A stretch of 64,000 nucleotides of DNA from Streptomyces sp. NRRL F-5126 (lineage in GTDB: Bacteria; Actinomycetota; Actinomycetes; Streptomycetales; Streptomycetaceae), in the NCBI RefSeq assembly GCF_000721265.1, contig NZ_JOFZ01000002.1, positions 1 to 64,000 on the forward strand. The letters run 5' to 3'. Positions 41,617-49,970 of this stretch are shown here, in pieces; position 1 is the stretch's first letter, and each line of letters opens with the position of its first letter. The notes under the pieces were generated by a model. That model did not search any database. It saw only the letters and a program-made list of their open reading frames with translations, and had not been told where the DNA came from. The position numbers were made by a program, and so were the translations under genes.

Positions 41617-41985
41617 GTGCAACTCGAAGCGCACGCCCCGTCCGTACCGCCTTCCGACACGATCCCCCCGCCCGGCCCCACGGAGGACTCCGCCTTGACC
41701 CCGCTGACCCAGCTCACCGCCCTCGACGAGGCGATCGAGAACCTCGGCTCGCCCGTTCCCTGCCGCGCCTACGACCCGGAGGTCTTCTTCGCCGAGTCGC
41801 CGGCCGACGTGGAGTACGCCAAGTCCCTGTGCCGCACCTGCCCGCTCGTCGAGGCCTGCCTCGCGGGTGCCAAGGAGCGCCGCGAGCCCTGGGGCGTCTG
41901 GGGCGGGGAGCTCTTCGTCCAGGGCGTGGTCGTGGCACGCAAGCGGCCGCGCGGCCGCCCGCGCAAGAACCCGGTCGCGGCATGA
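41617..41985 (+). CDS. wblC: WblC (WhiB7-type) antibiotic-resistance regulator
   Basis: A 122-residue WhiB-like iron-sulfur regulator. Four cysteines are placed as in the family: PVPCRAYDP, then CRTCP and VEACLAG, ligating a [4Fe-4S] cluster. The GVWGGE turn contacts the sigma factor, and the C-terminal AT-hook RPRGRPRKNP is diagnostic for WblC/WhiB7. It activates intrinsic resistance genes to translation inhibitors and its own promoter. GTG at 41617 follows GAGGAAG. Its stop overlaps the next small gene. Confidence 0.93.
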   Translation: MQLEAHAPSVPPSDTIPPPGPTEDSALTPLTQLTALDEAIENLGSPVPCRAYDPEVFFAESPADVEYAKSLCRTCPLVEACLAGAKERREPWGVWGGELFVQGVVVARKRPRGRPRKNPVAA

Positions 41986-42305
41986 ACACGCGCGGAACGA
42001 TCGACCGTCCCCTCACGCACGATCCCCAGAAGCAGGCTCCGATGACCTCTTCCACCAGCGAGCCCAAGGGCTCCGCGACCACTGACTTCCCCACGAATGG
42101 CGCGCACAAGGCGCGCCAGAACAGGACCCGTGAGATGCAACTCATCCCAGAAGCCCTGGCCCGCGCGCATATGGACGAACGGCTGCGCGAGGCCCATGCG
42201 AGCCGTCAGGCCACGCACGTGATCGTGGCCAGGCGCATGCAGCGACGCGCCGAGCGCGTGTCGATGCGGGCGCGCCGCGCCCTGGCGATGGCCGTCATGC
42301 AGTGA
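41982..42305 (+). CDS. Small basic protein downstream of wblC
   Basis: A 107-residue protein whose ATG (41982) overlaps the wblC stop as ATGA. The C-terminal half is strongly basic and helical (RRMQRRAERVSMRARRALAM), suggesting nucleic-acid or ribosome contact. Small genes of this kind regularly follow wblC in Streptomyces. A second ATG at 42042 would give an 87-residue form. Function unknown; co-expression with wblC upon antibiotic stress is expected. Confidence 0.65.
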   Translation: MNTRGTIDRPLTHDPQKQAPMTSSTSEPKGSATTDFPTNGAHKARQNRTREMQLIPEALARAHMDERLREAHASRQATHVIVARRMQRRAERVSMRARRALAMAVMQ

Positions 42306-42348
42306 CGGCTCACGCCGTGACGGCTCTCGCGCGCTAGCGCGAAACCAC

Positions 42349-42380
42349 GTGTGGCCGAGCCCCGAGGGGCCCGGCCACAC
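42349..42380. terminator. Terminator between wblC unit and UbiB-like gene
   Basis: GTGTGGCCG (42349-42357) pairs with CGGCCACAC (42372-42380). It separates convergent genes and probably serves both strands. Confidence 0.7.
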
Positions 42381-42383
42381 TTC

Positions 42384-43865
42384 TCATGCCCCGGTGCCCT
42401 CGCCGGCCGCGGCACCGGCACCGGCATCCGCGGTCGGGGCCGCCTCGCCCTCCAGAGCCTCCCCGTCGGCCTCGTCCGCCTCGTCCGCCTCGTCGTCGTA
42501 GACGTACTCGACGTAGAAGCCGGGCAGCCAGTCCTCCAGCTCGTCCTTCAGCCGCACGGTCGCGCCCAGCTGGCACAGCACCCCGATGGTGGACAGCGTG
42601 ACGCGGTGGATCAGCAGGTACGACGGCGGCAGGTTCAGCTGCCTGCCCAGCTGGTGCGCGGGGGAGCGCGGGTCGGCGATCCGCGCCGCCTGGGTGCGCA
42701 TCCAGGCGCGGGTGAACGTGAACTCCTCGACCCCGGCTGGTTCGATGATCGGCAGCAGGTAGTCGAGCACGGCTTCCGGGTCGAGGTCGATGGTCTCCCT
42801 GACGAACCCCTCGGCGCGCAGCATCTCGTAGACGGCGTCGGACTCGCCGTCGATCGTCATCCGCAGCGCCTCGCCGATGGTCTCGGGGAGCCCGCCGGGC
42901 AGCCGGTCGACCGTCCCGAAGTCGAGCACGCCGAGCCGCAGCTCGCCGCTCCCGCCGTCTTCCCCGTCCTCGCCGCCCGGCTCCTCCCGCGGCGGCAGGA
43001 GCCGGAAGTTGCCCGGGTGCGGGTCCGCGTGCAGCAGCCCCGTGCGCATCGGGCCCGAGAACAGGAACCGCGCGAGCAGCTGGCCCGCTCGGTCGCGCTG
43101 CTCCTGGGTGCCCGACGAGATGATCTCCGCGAGCGGCGTGCCGTCGATCCACTCCGTCACGAGGACCTGGTCGCTCTGGTGCACGACGTCCGGCACGACG
43201 ACGTCCGGATCGTCCACGAACTCGCGGGCGTGCTCACGCTGCGCCTCTGCTTCGAGCGCGTAGTCCAGCTCCTCGGAGACCCGGTCGCGCATCTCGGTGA
43301 CCAGCGGCTTCATGTCCATGCCCGGGATCAGCGGGCCGAGCAGCCGCACGAACCGGCTCAGCTGCGCCAGGTCGGAGAGCAGCGCCTCGCCCGCGCCGGG
43401 GTACTGCACCTTCACCGCGACCTCGCGGCCGTCGTGCCAGACCGCCCGGTGGACCTGGCCGATCGAGGCCGCCGCCGACGGCTTGTCCTCGAACTCCAGG
43501 AACAGGCCGCGCCAGTCCTCGCCGAGCTGCTCCTCCAGGACACCGTGCACCGTCTGCGTGGGCATCGGCGGCGCCGCGTCCTGCAGCTTCGTCAGGGTGG
43601 CCCGGTAGGGGCCGGCGACCTCCTCGGGCAGGGCCGACTCGAAGACGGACAGCAGCTGCCCGAACTTCATCGCGCCGCCCTTGAGCTCGCCCAGCACCTT
43701 GAACAGCTGGTCGGCCGTGCGCTGCTGCAGTTCCTTGGTGACGATATCCGCGGAAGCCCCGCCGATCCGCTTTCCCAGCCCCCAGGTCGCCCGGCCCGCG
43801 AACCCGATCGGCAGTGCGGCCAACTTGGCAGTGCGGGTGACCGCCTTCCGGGGAAGATCAGACAT
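42384..43865 (-). CDS. ABC1/UbiB-family atypical kinase
   Basis: A 493-residue protein-kinase-like protein of the ABC1/ADCK/UbiB family. It has the inhibitory KxGQ motif (MKFGQLLSVF, about residue 65), the alanine-rich loop ASIGQVHRA, the lysine VKVQYPG, DPHPGNF and LDFGT. UbiB-family members act as ATPases in isoprenoid lipid and quinone metabolism; in Streptomyces, menaquinone or other isoprenoid handling is possible. ATG at 43865 follows AGGAGG. The C-terminal acidic/alanine tail is low-complexity. Soluble or peripheral at the membrane. Confidence 0.88.
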   Translation of the reverse strand: MSDLPRKAVTRTAKLAALPIGFAGRATWGLGKRIGGASADIVTKELQQRTADQLFKVLGELKGGAMKFGQLLSVFESALPEEVAGPYRATLTKLQDAAPPMPTQTVHGVLEEQLGEDWRGLFLEFEDKPSAAASIGQVHRAVWHDGREVAVKVQYPGAGEALLSDLAQLSRFVRLLGPLIPGMDMKPLVTEMRDRVSEELDYALEAEAQREHAREFVDDPDVVVPDVVHQSDQVLVTEWIDGTPLAEIISSGTQEQRDRAGQLLARFLFSGPMRTGLLHADPHPGNFRLLPPREEPGGEDGEDGGSGELRLGVLDFGTVDRLPGGLPETIGEALRMTIDGESDAVYEMLRAEGFVRETIDLDPEAVLDYLLPIIEPAGVEEFTFTRAWMRTQAARIADPRSPAHQLGRQLNLPPSYLLIHRVTLSTIGVLCQLGATVRLKDELEDWLPGFYVEYVYDDEADEADEADGEALEGEAAPTADAGAGAAAGEGTGA

Positions 43866-43908
43866 TACGCCCCTCCTGGTACCGGACAGCCGTGCCGTGG
43901 TGCGGCGG

Positions 43909-45048
43909 CTACACCGCCATTGTGTCGCGCTCGGCCTCCGTCTCGGCCATGCCCACCCCCTCGGAGGCTGTTGTCTTGGCAAACGCACCGCACGGGCAGT
44001 GCGGGTGGGGCGCCACGCGCCGGGGCCGCCAGTCGAGCAGCGGCTGAGCCACCTCCCAGCGTGCACCCGTGCTCGTCGGCAGCTCCCCGTCCAGGAACGA
44101 CAGGGCGTGTGCCGCTGTGAGCCCCGCCACGGCGGCGGCCAGCGCACCGTCGCAGGCGGGCACGGCGCGCGCCCCGCGCCCGGAGCGCCACTGGGCCAGC
44201 ATCCGCGGCTCGTGCGGGTCCCGCGCGGCCGCCGTGCGCAGGAGGCACCCGGCGCACGCCGTGCCGCCGGGCAGCACCAGCGGCCCCACGAACCCCGTCG
44301 CCTCGACGACGCCCGCGTACAGGTGGGGGATCCCGGCCGCCGTCCACGCCTGGGCCGCGCCGGGCTCCGGGCGGTAGGCGGCGAGCCCGTCCCTGGGGGC
44401 CACCACCACGAGGGCCAGGGGCGCGTTTCGCGCGGCGGCCGCGCCGGGCGGGGCGCCCCCCGGCGCCGACGTCCTCACCAGCCGGGCCGCCGCGGCCTGC
44501 CTGCGCTCGCCGATCGCCTCCGGCGGCAGGCCGCCGGGACCCGCGTCCCACGGCTCGACCGTGCCGCCGTCCTGGACCTCCACCCGGCCGACGCCCGCCG
44601 CCGTGAGCGCCGCCGCCACCGCGGCCCCGACCCGGCCCGCGCCGTGCACCCGCACGCGTGTGCCGCCGCGCGACGCCAGCCGGGCGCAGGCCGCGCCGGG
44701 CGCCGCATGCACCACCGACAGGGACGCGAGCTCGCCGCGCAGCCGGTCGAGTGCGCCGGGCCCCGCCCGCAGCGCGGCGGCCGCCGGCGGGCCCGCCTCC
44801 GTGTCGTCGACCACCCCCGCCGCGGCCAGCCGGTGCACCAGCGGCTCCACGCGCTCCCACGGCAGGCCCCTCGCGCGGGCCTCGGCCGCCAGCACCGCCA
44901 TGGAGCGGGTGCCGTCGAGAAGATCCAGGAAGCCGCCCGTCACCCTGTCGAGGGGCCCCACCCGCAGCGCGTGCGCGGGCGTCACCCCGAACTGCACCGT
45001 CCGCCCTCGCCATGCCCGCCGCAGCGCGGGCTTCACCATCGGTCGCAT
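43909..45048 (-). CDS. ThiF/E1-like adenylyltransferase-fold protein
   Basis: A 379-residue protein with a Rossmann segment VHGAGRVGAAVAAAL (around residue 165) and two cysteine pairs (CAGC near 285, HPHCPCG near 360) that may hold zinc. The overall shape is that of ThiF/MoeB or TOMM-type E1-like proteins. Conserved Arg/Asp residues for ATP activation are not clear, so adenylation is uncertain. It occupies a conserved Streptomyces location next to the UbiB-like gene; no ubiquitin-like or RiPP precursor is adjacent. ATG at 45048 with GGGGGAC upstream is preferred. Confidence 0.7.
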   Translation of the reverse strand: MRPMVKPALRRAWRGRTVQFGVTPAHALRVGPLDRVTGGFLDLLDGTRSMAVLAAEARARGLPWERVEPLVHRLAAAGVVDDTEAGPPAAAALRAGPGALDRLRGELASLSVVHAAPGAACARLASRGGTRVRVHGAGRVGAAVAAALTAAGVGRVEVQDGGTVEPWDAGPGGLPPEAIGERRQAAAARLVRTSAPGGAPPGAAAARNAPLALVVVAPRDGLAAYRPEPGAAQAWTAAGIPHLYAGVVEATGFVGPLVLPGGTACAGCLLRTAAARDPHEPRMLAQWRSGRGARAVPACDGALAAAVAGLTAAHALSFLDGELPTSTGARWEVAQPLLDWRPRRVAPHPHCPCGAFAKTTASEGVGMAETEAERDTMAV

Positions 45049-45220
45049 CCGCCGTCCCCCGTGTCCGTGCGCACCGGTCGTGCGCGTCGGTCGTAAGCCT
45101 GCACCGCGCGGGAATCCCGTGCGGAAAGTTGTCCACAGGCTGGGGGTGGAAGTCATTTCAATGACTCATATCACCGCAAGGTGCGTCCCGGCCGGGGCCC
45201 GTGCCGGGTACGGTCATGGC

Positions 45221-45883
45221 GTGCCAGCCGACCGCCCCGCCCAGCCGGGCCGCGCCCCCCGCGGCGCCTCAGCCGCCCGCGCCGCCGCGAAGGCGGCGAC
45301 CGCCACGGGCCCCGCCGCCACCGGCGCCGCCCCGACGGGGGCCGCCCCCGCGGTCGAGGTCCGCAGGTCCACCCGCCGCCGGCGCACCGTGTCCGCGTAC
45401 CGCGAGGGCGACAGGACGATCGTGCTGATCCCCGCCCGGATGACGAAGGCCGAGGAGCGGCGCTGGGTCACGGTGATGCTCGACAAGCTCGCCGCCCAGG
45501 AGAGCAAGCGGACGCTCGGTGACGACGAACTGGCCGGGCGGGCGCAGCGGCTGTCGCGCCAGTACTTCGGCGGCAGGGCGCGGCCCGCCACCGTGCGCTG
45601 GGTCACCAACCAGAACACCCGCTGGGGGTCCTGCACCCCCGCCGAGGCCAGCATCCGGCTCTCGCACCGCCTCCAGGGCATGCCGGAGTACGTCGTCGAC
45701 TACGTGCTGCTGCACGAACTCGCGCACCTCATCGTCCCGGGGCACGGCCCGGACTTCTGGCGGCTGCTGGAGGTCTACCCGCGCACCGAGCGCGCCCGCG
45801 GGTACCTCGAGGGCGTCGTGGCCGCCGGCCGGCTGCCGGTCCCGCCGGCTTCCGGCGAGGAGGCGGCCGCGGACGCGGAGTGA
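45221..45883 (+). CDS. YgjP/WLM-type metal-dependent hydrolase (DUF45)
   Basis: A 220-residue predicted zinc protease. The active site HELAH is followed by VPGHGPDFW, the typical third-ligand context of the M48/YgjP-like DUF45 family, and NQNTRWGSCTP is the family core motif. The first 55 residues are an Ala/Pro-rich low-complexity leader. GTG at 45221 begins the frame after a GGTAC region without a strong ribosome-binding site. Physiological substrate is unknown; YgjP homologs occur widely as single housekeeping genes. Confidence 0.85.
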   Translation: MPADRPAQPGRAPRGASAARAAAKAATATGPAATGAAPTGAAPAVEVRRSTRRRRTVSAYREGDRTIVLIPARMTKAEERRWVTVMLDKLAAQESKRTLGDDELAGRAQRLSRQYFGGRARPATVRWVTNQNTRWGSCTPAEASIRLSHRLQGMPEYVVDYVLLHELAHLIVPGHGPDFWRLLEVYPRTERARGYLEGVVAAGRLPVPPASGEEAAADAE

Positions 45884-46012
45884 GCCCCGGGCGACCGCGA
45901 CCGTTTTTGCCGATCCTGTACCGAACGCGCACCGGCCTGCCGCGAACGCGGACCCAGCGGCTAGCCTGGCGCGACGCACACACGTATTCCGGATGGGGGA
46001 CGGTCCTTACGC

Positions 46013-47764
46013 ATGCCCAGGCAATTCCAGCGCGGACACAAGGCCAAGGTCAGTGATCTCACTCCGGGAACCGACCTGTACGTGGGTGTGCAGATCGCCG
46101 GCCCCGGTCTGACGTTCGACATCAGCTGTTTCGGTCTCGACGCCGACGAGCGTCTCTCGGACGACCGCTACTTCGTCTTCTTCAACCAGCCCAAGACCCC
46201 TGAGGAGTCGGTGCAGCTGCTCGGGGCGCAGGCGGGTGACACGGAGTCGTTCAGGGTGACGCTCGACCGCGTGCCCGCGTCCATCCACAAGCTGTCCTTC
46301 ACCGCGACCGTCGACGGTGCGGGCCAGATGTCCCAGGTGGGGCCCGGGTACATCAGGATCGTGGCGGGCGGCGAAGAGGTCGTCAGGTACGCCTTCACCG
46401 GCGCCGAGTTCTCCACCGAGCGTGCCGTGATGCTCGGCGACTTCTACCGCAAGGACGTCTGGCGGTTCGCGGCCGTCGGTCAGGGGTTCGACGGCGGACT
46501 GGACGCGCTGCTCAAGAACTTCGGCGGCGAGGTCGCCGAGGAGCAGGAGGCGCCCCAGCCGCCCGCGGGCCAGGCACCGGGGTTCGCGCCCCCCGCCTTC
46601 GCCGCCCCCGCGGCGCCTCAGGCGCCCCAGCCGCAGCAGGCGCCCCAGGTGCCGCCCCCCGCGCCTCAGCCGCCTCAGCCACCCCAGAGCGCTGAGCCGT
46701 TCGCCGCGCCCACAGCCGCCCCCCAGCCGCCTCCGCCGCCGCAGCCGTACGCGGCCGAGGGCGCGCCGCCGATCCACGCCGCCCCCACCGTGGCCGCCAT
46801 GCCGGGCGCCGCCCCGGCGCCCTACGGCGACACCGCACCGCCGCCGCCCGCACCGCCGCCGCCCGCACCCCCGCCGCCCGCGCCCGGCGCCCCCACCCCG
46901 CCGCCCTACGGACAGGTACCGGGCCAGGCGCCTGGCCCGGGGCAGCCGTTCGGCGCGCCACCGGCCCCGTACGGGCAGCCCGCGCCCGGCCAGGCCCCGT
47001 TCGGCGCGCCCCCGCAGCCCATGGGCAACCCGTTCGGCGGCCCGCCGCAGGGCGGCGGCGCCGTGCAGGGGTTCGTGCCGCAGGGCGCGCCGCCGGGAGG
47101 GGCCGGCCTGCACGCCGCGCTGAACCTCTACAAGGAGGTCCCCACCGGCCAGCGGTGGACGGCCCAGAACGGCCACCTCATGCGCGTCGACCTCACCATG
47201 GCGGGCGGCGCGCCCGTGCTGGCCAGGCAGGGCAGCATGGTCATGTACCAGGGCAAGGTCGACTTCGGCTACAAGGGCGCAGGCTTCGCCGGCCGCATCG
47301 TCGGCAACGCCACGGGCCAGGAGATGCAGCTGATGCGCTGCACGGGACGCGGCCAGGTCTTCCTCGCCGACAACAATGCCCACCTGCACCAGGTGGAGCT
47401 GCAGGGCGACGGCATCTGCGTCTCCGCGGAGAACGTCCTCGCCTTCGACGAGTCCCTGAGCTACGAGGTCCGCAGGATCGACGGCCACGGGATCCCCGGC
47501 GGCGCCCTGTTCACCATGCTCTTCCAGGGCACGGGCACCGTCGTCGTCAAGACGCACGGCACCCCCGTCGTCCTGCCCGTCACGCCGACCACGTTCGCCG
47601 ACTGCAACGCCGTCGTCGCCTGGTCGGCAGCGGCCCAGGTCATCCTGTCCAGCCAGGTCAGGCTGCGCCGCAACGCGTACCCCGGGCACAGCGGGGAGAC
47701 CGTGAACCTCCAGTTCCGCGGCGCGCCGGGGAACTTCATCGTCGTCCAGCCGTACGAGGTCTGA
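46013..47764 (+). CDS. TerD-domain protein fused to an AIM24 domain
   Basis: A 583-residue two-domain protein. Residues 1-180 are a TerD domain (tellurium-resistance/stress family; LTPGTDLYVGVQIAGPG, DDRYFVFFNQ). A roughly 180-residue Pro/Ala/Gln-rich linker follows. Residues 365-583 are an AIM24 beta-barrel domain (RQGSMVMYQGKVDF, FNRAT-like VEL, NFIVVQPYEV). TerD domains bind calcium and are often fused to other modules in actinobacteria. It heads an operon with two further AIM24 genes. ATG at 46013 follows GGGGGAC. Exact role unknown; stress or envelope-related is a reasonable guess. Confidence 0.85.
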   Translation: MPRQFQRGHKAKVSDLTPGTDLYVGVQIAGPGLTFDISCFGLDADERLSDDRYFVFFNQPKTPEESVQLLGAQAGDTESFRVTLDRVPASIHKLSFTATVDGAGQMSQVGPGYIRIVAGGEEVVRYAFTGAEFSTERAVMLGDFYRKDVWRFAAVGQGFDGGLDALLKNFGGEVAEEQEAPQPPAGQAPGFAPPAFAAPAAPQAPQPQQAPQVPPPAPQPPQPPQSAEPFAAPTAAPQPPPPPQPYAAEGAPPIHAAPTVAAMPGAAPAPYGDTAPPPPAPPPPAPPPPAPGAPTPPPYGQVPGQAPGPGQPFGAPPAPYGQPAPGQAPFGAPPQPMGNPFGGPPQGGGAVQGFVPQGAPPGGAGLHAALNLYKEVPTGQRWTAQNGHLMRVDLTMAGGAPVLARQGSMVMYQGKVDFGYKGAGFAGRIVGNATGQEMQLMRCTGRGQVFLADNNAHLHQVELQGDGICVSAENVLAFDESLSYEVRRIDGHGIPGGALFTMLFQGTGTVVVKTHGTPVVLPVTPTTFADCNAVVAWSAAAQVILSSQVRLRRNAYPGHSGETVNLQFRGAPGNFIVVQPYEV

Positions 47765-47775
47765 GGGAGCCCGGC

Positions 47776-48459
47776 ATGACGGAACAGCAGCTCGCGGGCT
47801 ACGCCCCGACCCCGATCGCGGCCAGGATGGAGAACCACGGCGACACCATGCTGAAGGTCGCCATGGCGACCGGCCAGGACCTGTACGCGCGAACCGGCTC
47901 CATGGTCGCGTACGAGGGGTTCATCCAGTACGAGCCCAACCCGCCGTCCGTGCGGCACATGGCGGAGCACTGGGTCACCGGCGAGGGCGCGCCCCTCATG
48001 AAGTGCGCCGGGGACGGCCTCCTCTACCTCGCCGACTACGGCGCGCACATCATCGTGGTCAACCTCGCGAACGACGCGATCTCCGTGAACGGCACCAACG
48101 TGCTCGCCTTCGACGCGCACCTGCAGTGGGGCGTCGAACGCGTCAAGGGGCTCGCCAAGTTCGCCGGCCAGGGCATGTGGAACGTGCAGATCTCCGGCAC
48201 CGGCTGGGTCGCCCTGACCTCGCGCGGTACGCCCGTCGTGGTCGACTGCGGCAAGGGCGAGGACGAGACGTACGTCGACCCGGACGCACTGGTGGCCTGG
48301 TCGCCCAACCTGAAGGTGAAGGGGAAGCGCAGCTTCAAGGCGGGCGCCCTCATCGGGCGCGGCAGCGGCGAGGCCTACCAGATGGCGTTCTCCGGCCAGG
48401 GGATCGTCGTCGTACAGCCCAGCGAGGACAGCACGGACCGCCTGCGGATCCGCGGCTGA
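47776..48459 (+). CDS. AIM24-family protein
   Basis: A 227-residue single-domain AIM24 protein, nearly all beta-strand (TGSMVAYEGFIQYEP, GTGWVALTSRGTPVVVD, GIVVVQPSED). AIM24 was named in yeast mitochondria; the bacterial members resemble the TRAP-like/DUF124 beta-helix proteins and have no known enzyme activity. It starts 11 bases after the TerD-AIM24 gene and precedes another AIM24 gene, so all three are likely co-transcribed and may assemble together. Confidence 0.85.
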   Translation: MTEQQLAGYAPTPIAARMENHGDTMLKVAMATGQDLYARTGSMVAYEGFIQYEPNPPSVRHMAEHWVTGEGAPLMKCAGDGLLYLADYGAHIIVVNLANDAISVNGTNVLAFDAHLQWGVERVKGLAKFAGQGMWNVQISGTGWVALTSRGTPVVVDCGKGEDETYVDPDALVAWSPNLKVKGKRSFKAGALIGRGSGEAYQMAFSGQGIVVVQPSEDSTDRLRIRG

Positions 48460-48477
48460 GAGGGGGAGACAACCACC

Positions 48478-49233
48478 ATGCAGAGCCCGCTTTTCGCCTA
48501 CACGGAAGCGCAGACGCAGGAACGGTACGCGCTGCAGAACAGCCAGCTGCTGCGCGTCGCGCTCACCGGGCAGGACGACGTCCTGGCCCGCAAGGGCGCC
48601 ATGGTCGCCTACCAGGGTCTGATGGAGTTCGACGGGGAGTACCGCTCCGCCGGGCAGCGCCGCGCCAGGGCGCGCACGGGCGAGGGACTCGACCTGATGC
48701 GCGTCTCGGGACAGGGCACCGTCTACCTCGCCAACCTCGCGCAGTACGTGCACGTCGTGGACGTCGACCGGGACGGCCTGACGGTCGACAGCGCCTACGT
48801 GCTGGCGCTCGACTCGACGCTCCACCACGAGGTCATCGCCGTGGACAGCCAGTACGGCATCTCCGGCACCGGCAAGTACCAGATCAACATCACGGGCACC
48901 GGCAAGGTCGCGCTGATGACCTCGGGCAAGCCGCTGATGATGCGTGTCACGCCCGAGACGTACGTCAACGTCGACGCGGACGCGATCGTCGCCTGGTCGA
49001 CGTCGCTCCGGGTGCAGATGCAGGCGCAGACGTACTCGTCGCCGGTGCGGCGGCGGCGCGGCAGCACCGGCGAGGGCTGGGAGCTGAGCTTCCTCGGCCA
49101 GGGCTTCGCCCTGGTGCAGCCCAGCGAGTTGCTGCCGCCGCAGGACGCGGCGATCGGAGGCGGCATCGCCGCCCAGTTCGGGATGGGCCAGCAGGGCGCC
49201 CGCGGCCAGAACCAGGGCAACGTCTGGAGCTGA
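48478..49233 (+). CDS. AIM24-family protein
   Basis: A 251-residue third AIM24 protein of the operon, with ARKGAMVAYQGLMEFDG, ISGTGKYQINITGTGKVALM and LGQGFALVQPSELL. The C-terminal 25 residues are Gly/Gln-rich and probably flexible. ATG at 48478 follows GAGGGGGAG. The operon ends in a strong hairpin at 49247-49278. Same uncertainty of function as its neighbours. Confidence 0.85.
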   Translation: MQSPLFAYTEAQTQERYALQNSQLLRVALTGQDDVLARKGAMVAYQGLMEFDGEYRSAGQRRARARTGEGLDLMRVSGQGTVYLANLAQYVHVVDVDRDGLTVDSAYVLALDSTLHHEVIAVDSQYGISGTGKYQINITGTGKVALMTSGKPLMMRVTPETYVNVDADAIVAWSTSLRVQMQAQTYSSPVRRRRGSTGEGWELSFLGQGFALVQPSELLPPQDAAIGGGIAAQFGMGQQGARGQNQGNVWS

Positions 49234-49246
49234 CGCCCGCCCACCC

Positions 49247-49278
49247 GTCCGGCCGGTGGGCCCGCCCACCGGCCGGAC
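49247..49278. terminator. Terminator after the AIM24 operon
   Basis: A perfect 14-bp stem with a 4-nt loop (49247-49260 and 49265-49278) between the AIM24 operon and the convergent NUDIX gene. Confidence 0.8.
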
Positions 49279-49376
49279 CCGGGTCCGCTGCTCAGGACCG
49301 GCCTGGGCGTCCGCCGCCGACAGAGGCGGTCGCGGTTCGCCCCGCGGCTCGACGATGCCGGGCACGGCACCGTCGG

Positions 49377-49970
49377 TCAGCCCCGGTCGCTGCCCGGGAC
49401 AGCCTGACCGGCGGGCCGGGAGAGCCGCGCGCGCGTGGCGGCGAGCAGGCGCCGCACGGAGGCGTCGGCGACGTCCGCCACCTCGTCGTAGCCGTACCAG
49501 CGCAGGTCGAGCGACTCCTCGCTGATCGCCTCGACGGCCCCCTCGGGCGCGATCGCCGCGTACTGCACGTCGAGGTGGACGTGGCAGGGCGGCGGGATCG
49601 GATGCCGATCCAGCCGGACGGGCCCGCCGGGCGCCAGGGCGAGCCCCGCGATCCCGGACTCCTCGGTGGCCTCGCGCAGCGCCGCGGCCTCCAGCGAGAC
49701 GTCCCCGGGCTCGCAGTGGCCGCCCATCTGGAGCCACATGCCGAGCTTGCGGTGCAGCGTCAGCAGCACCCGCTCGCGCGCCGGGTCGACGACCAGCGCG
49801 CTCGCCGTCAGGTGCCCGGCCCCGCACGCCTTCCACATGCCGTCCGGGTGGGCGGCCAGGTGATCCAGGTACGCCTGGCGCAGGTCGCACTGTTCGGTTT
49901 CGGCGGCGTCACCGCCGGTGCCGTTCCCGTACCCCTTGAGCACGAGAACGGCGTCGTCGTGGAGGCTCAC
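49377..49970 (-). CDS. NUDIX hydrolase
   Basis: A 197-residue NUDIX protein. The box contains GHCEPGD and REATEESG, both catalytic glutamates present; an N-terminal 40-residue helix precedes it (LRQAYLDHLAAHPDGMWKAC). Close relatives in Streptomyces follow the DUF2342 gene, as here. The GTG at 49970 overlaps the stop of that gene as GTGA, so the two are coupled. Substrate unknown. Confidence 0.85.
   Translation of the reverse strand: MSLHDDAVLVLKGYGNGTGGDAAETEQCDLRQAYLDHLAAHPDGMWKACGAGHLTASALVVDPARERVLLTLHRKLGMWLQMGGHCEPGDVSLEAAALREATEESGIAGLALAPGGPVRLDRHPIPPPCHVHLDVQYAAIAPEGAVEAISEESLDLRWYGYDEVADVADASVRRLLAATRARLSRPAGQAVPGSDRG

Noticed and set aside
43909..45048. Core of a TOMM/RiPP biosynthetic cluster based on the ThiF-like protein
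   Set aside because: No YcaO partner, dehydrogenase or precursor peptide is adjacent; neighbours are conserved core genes.
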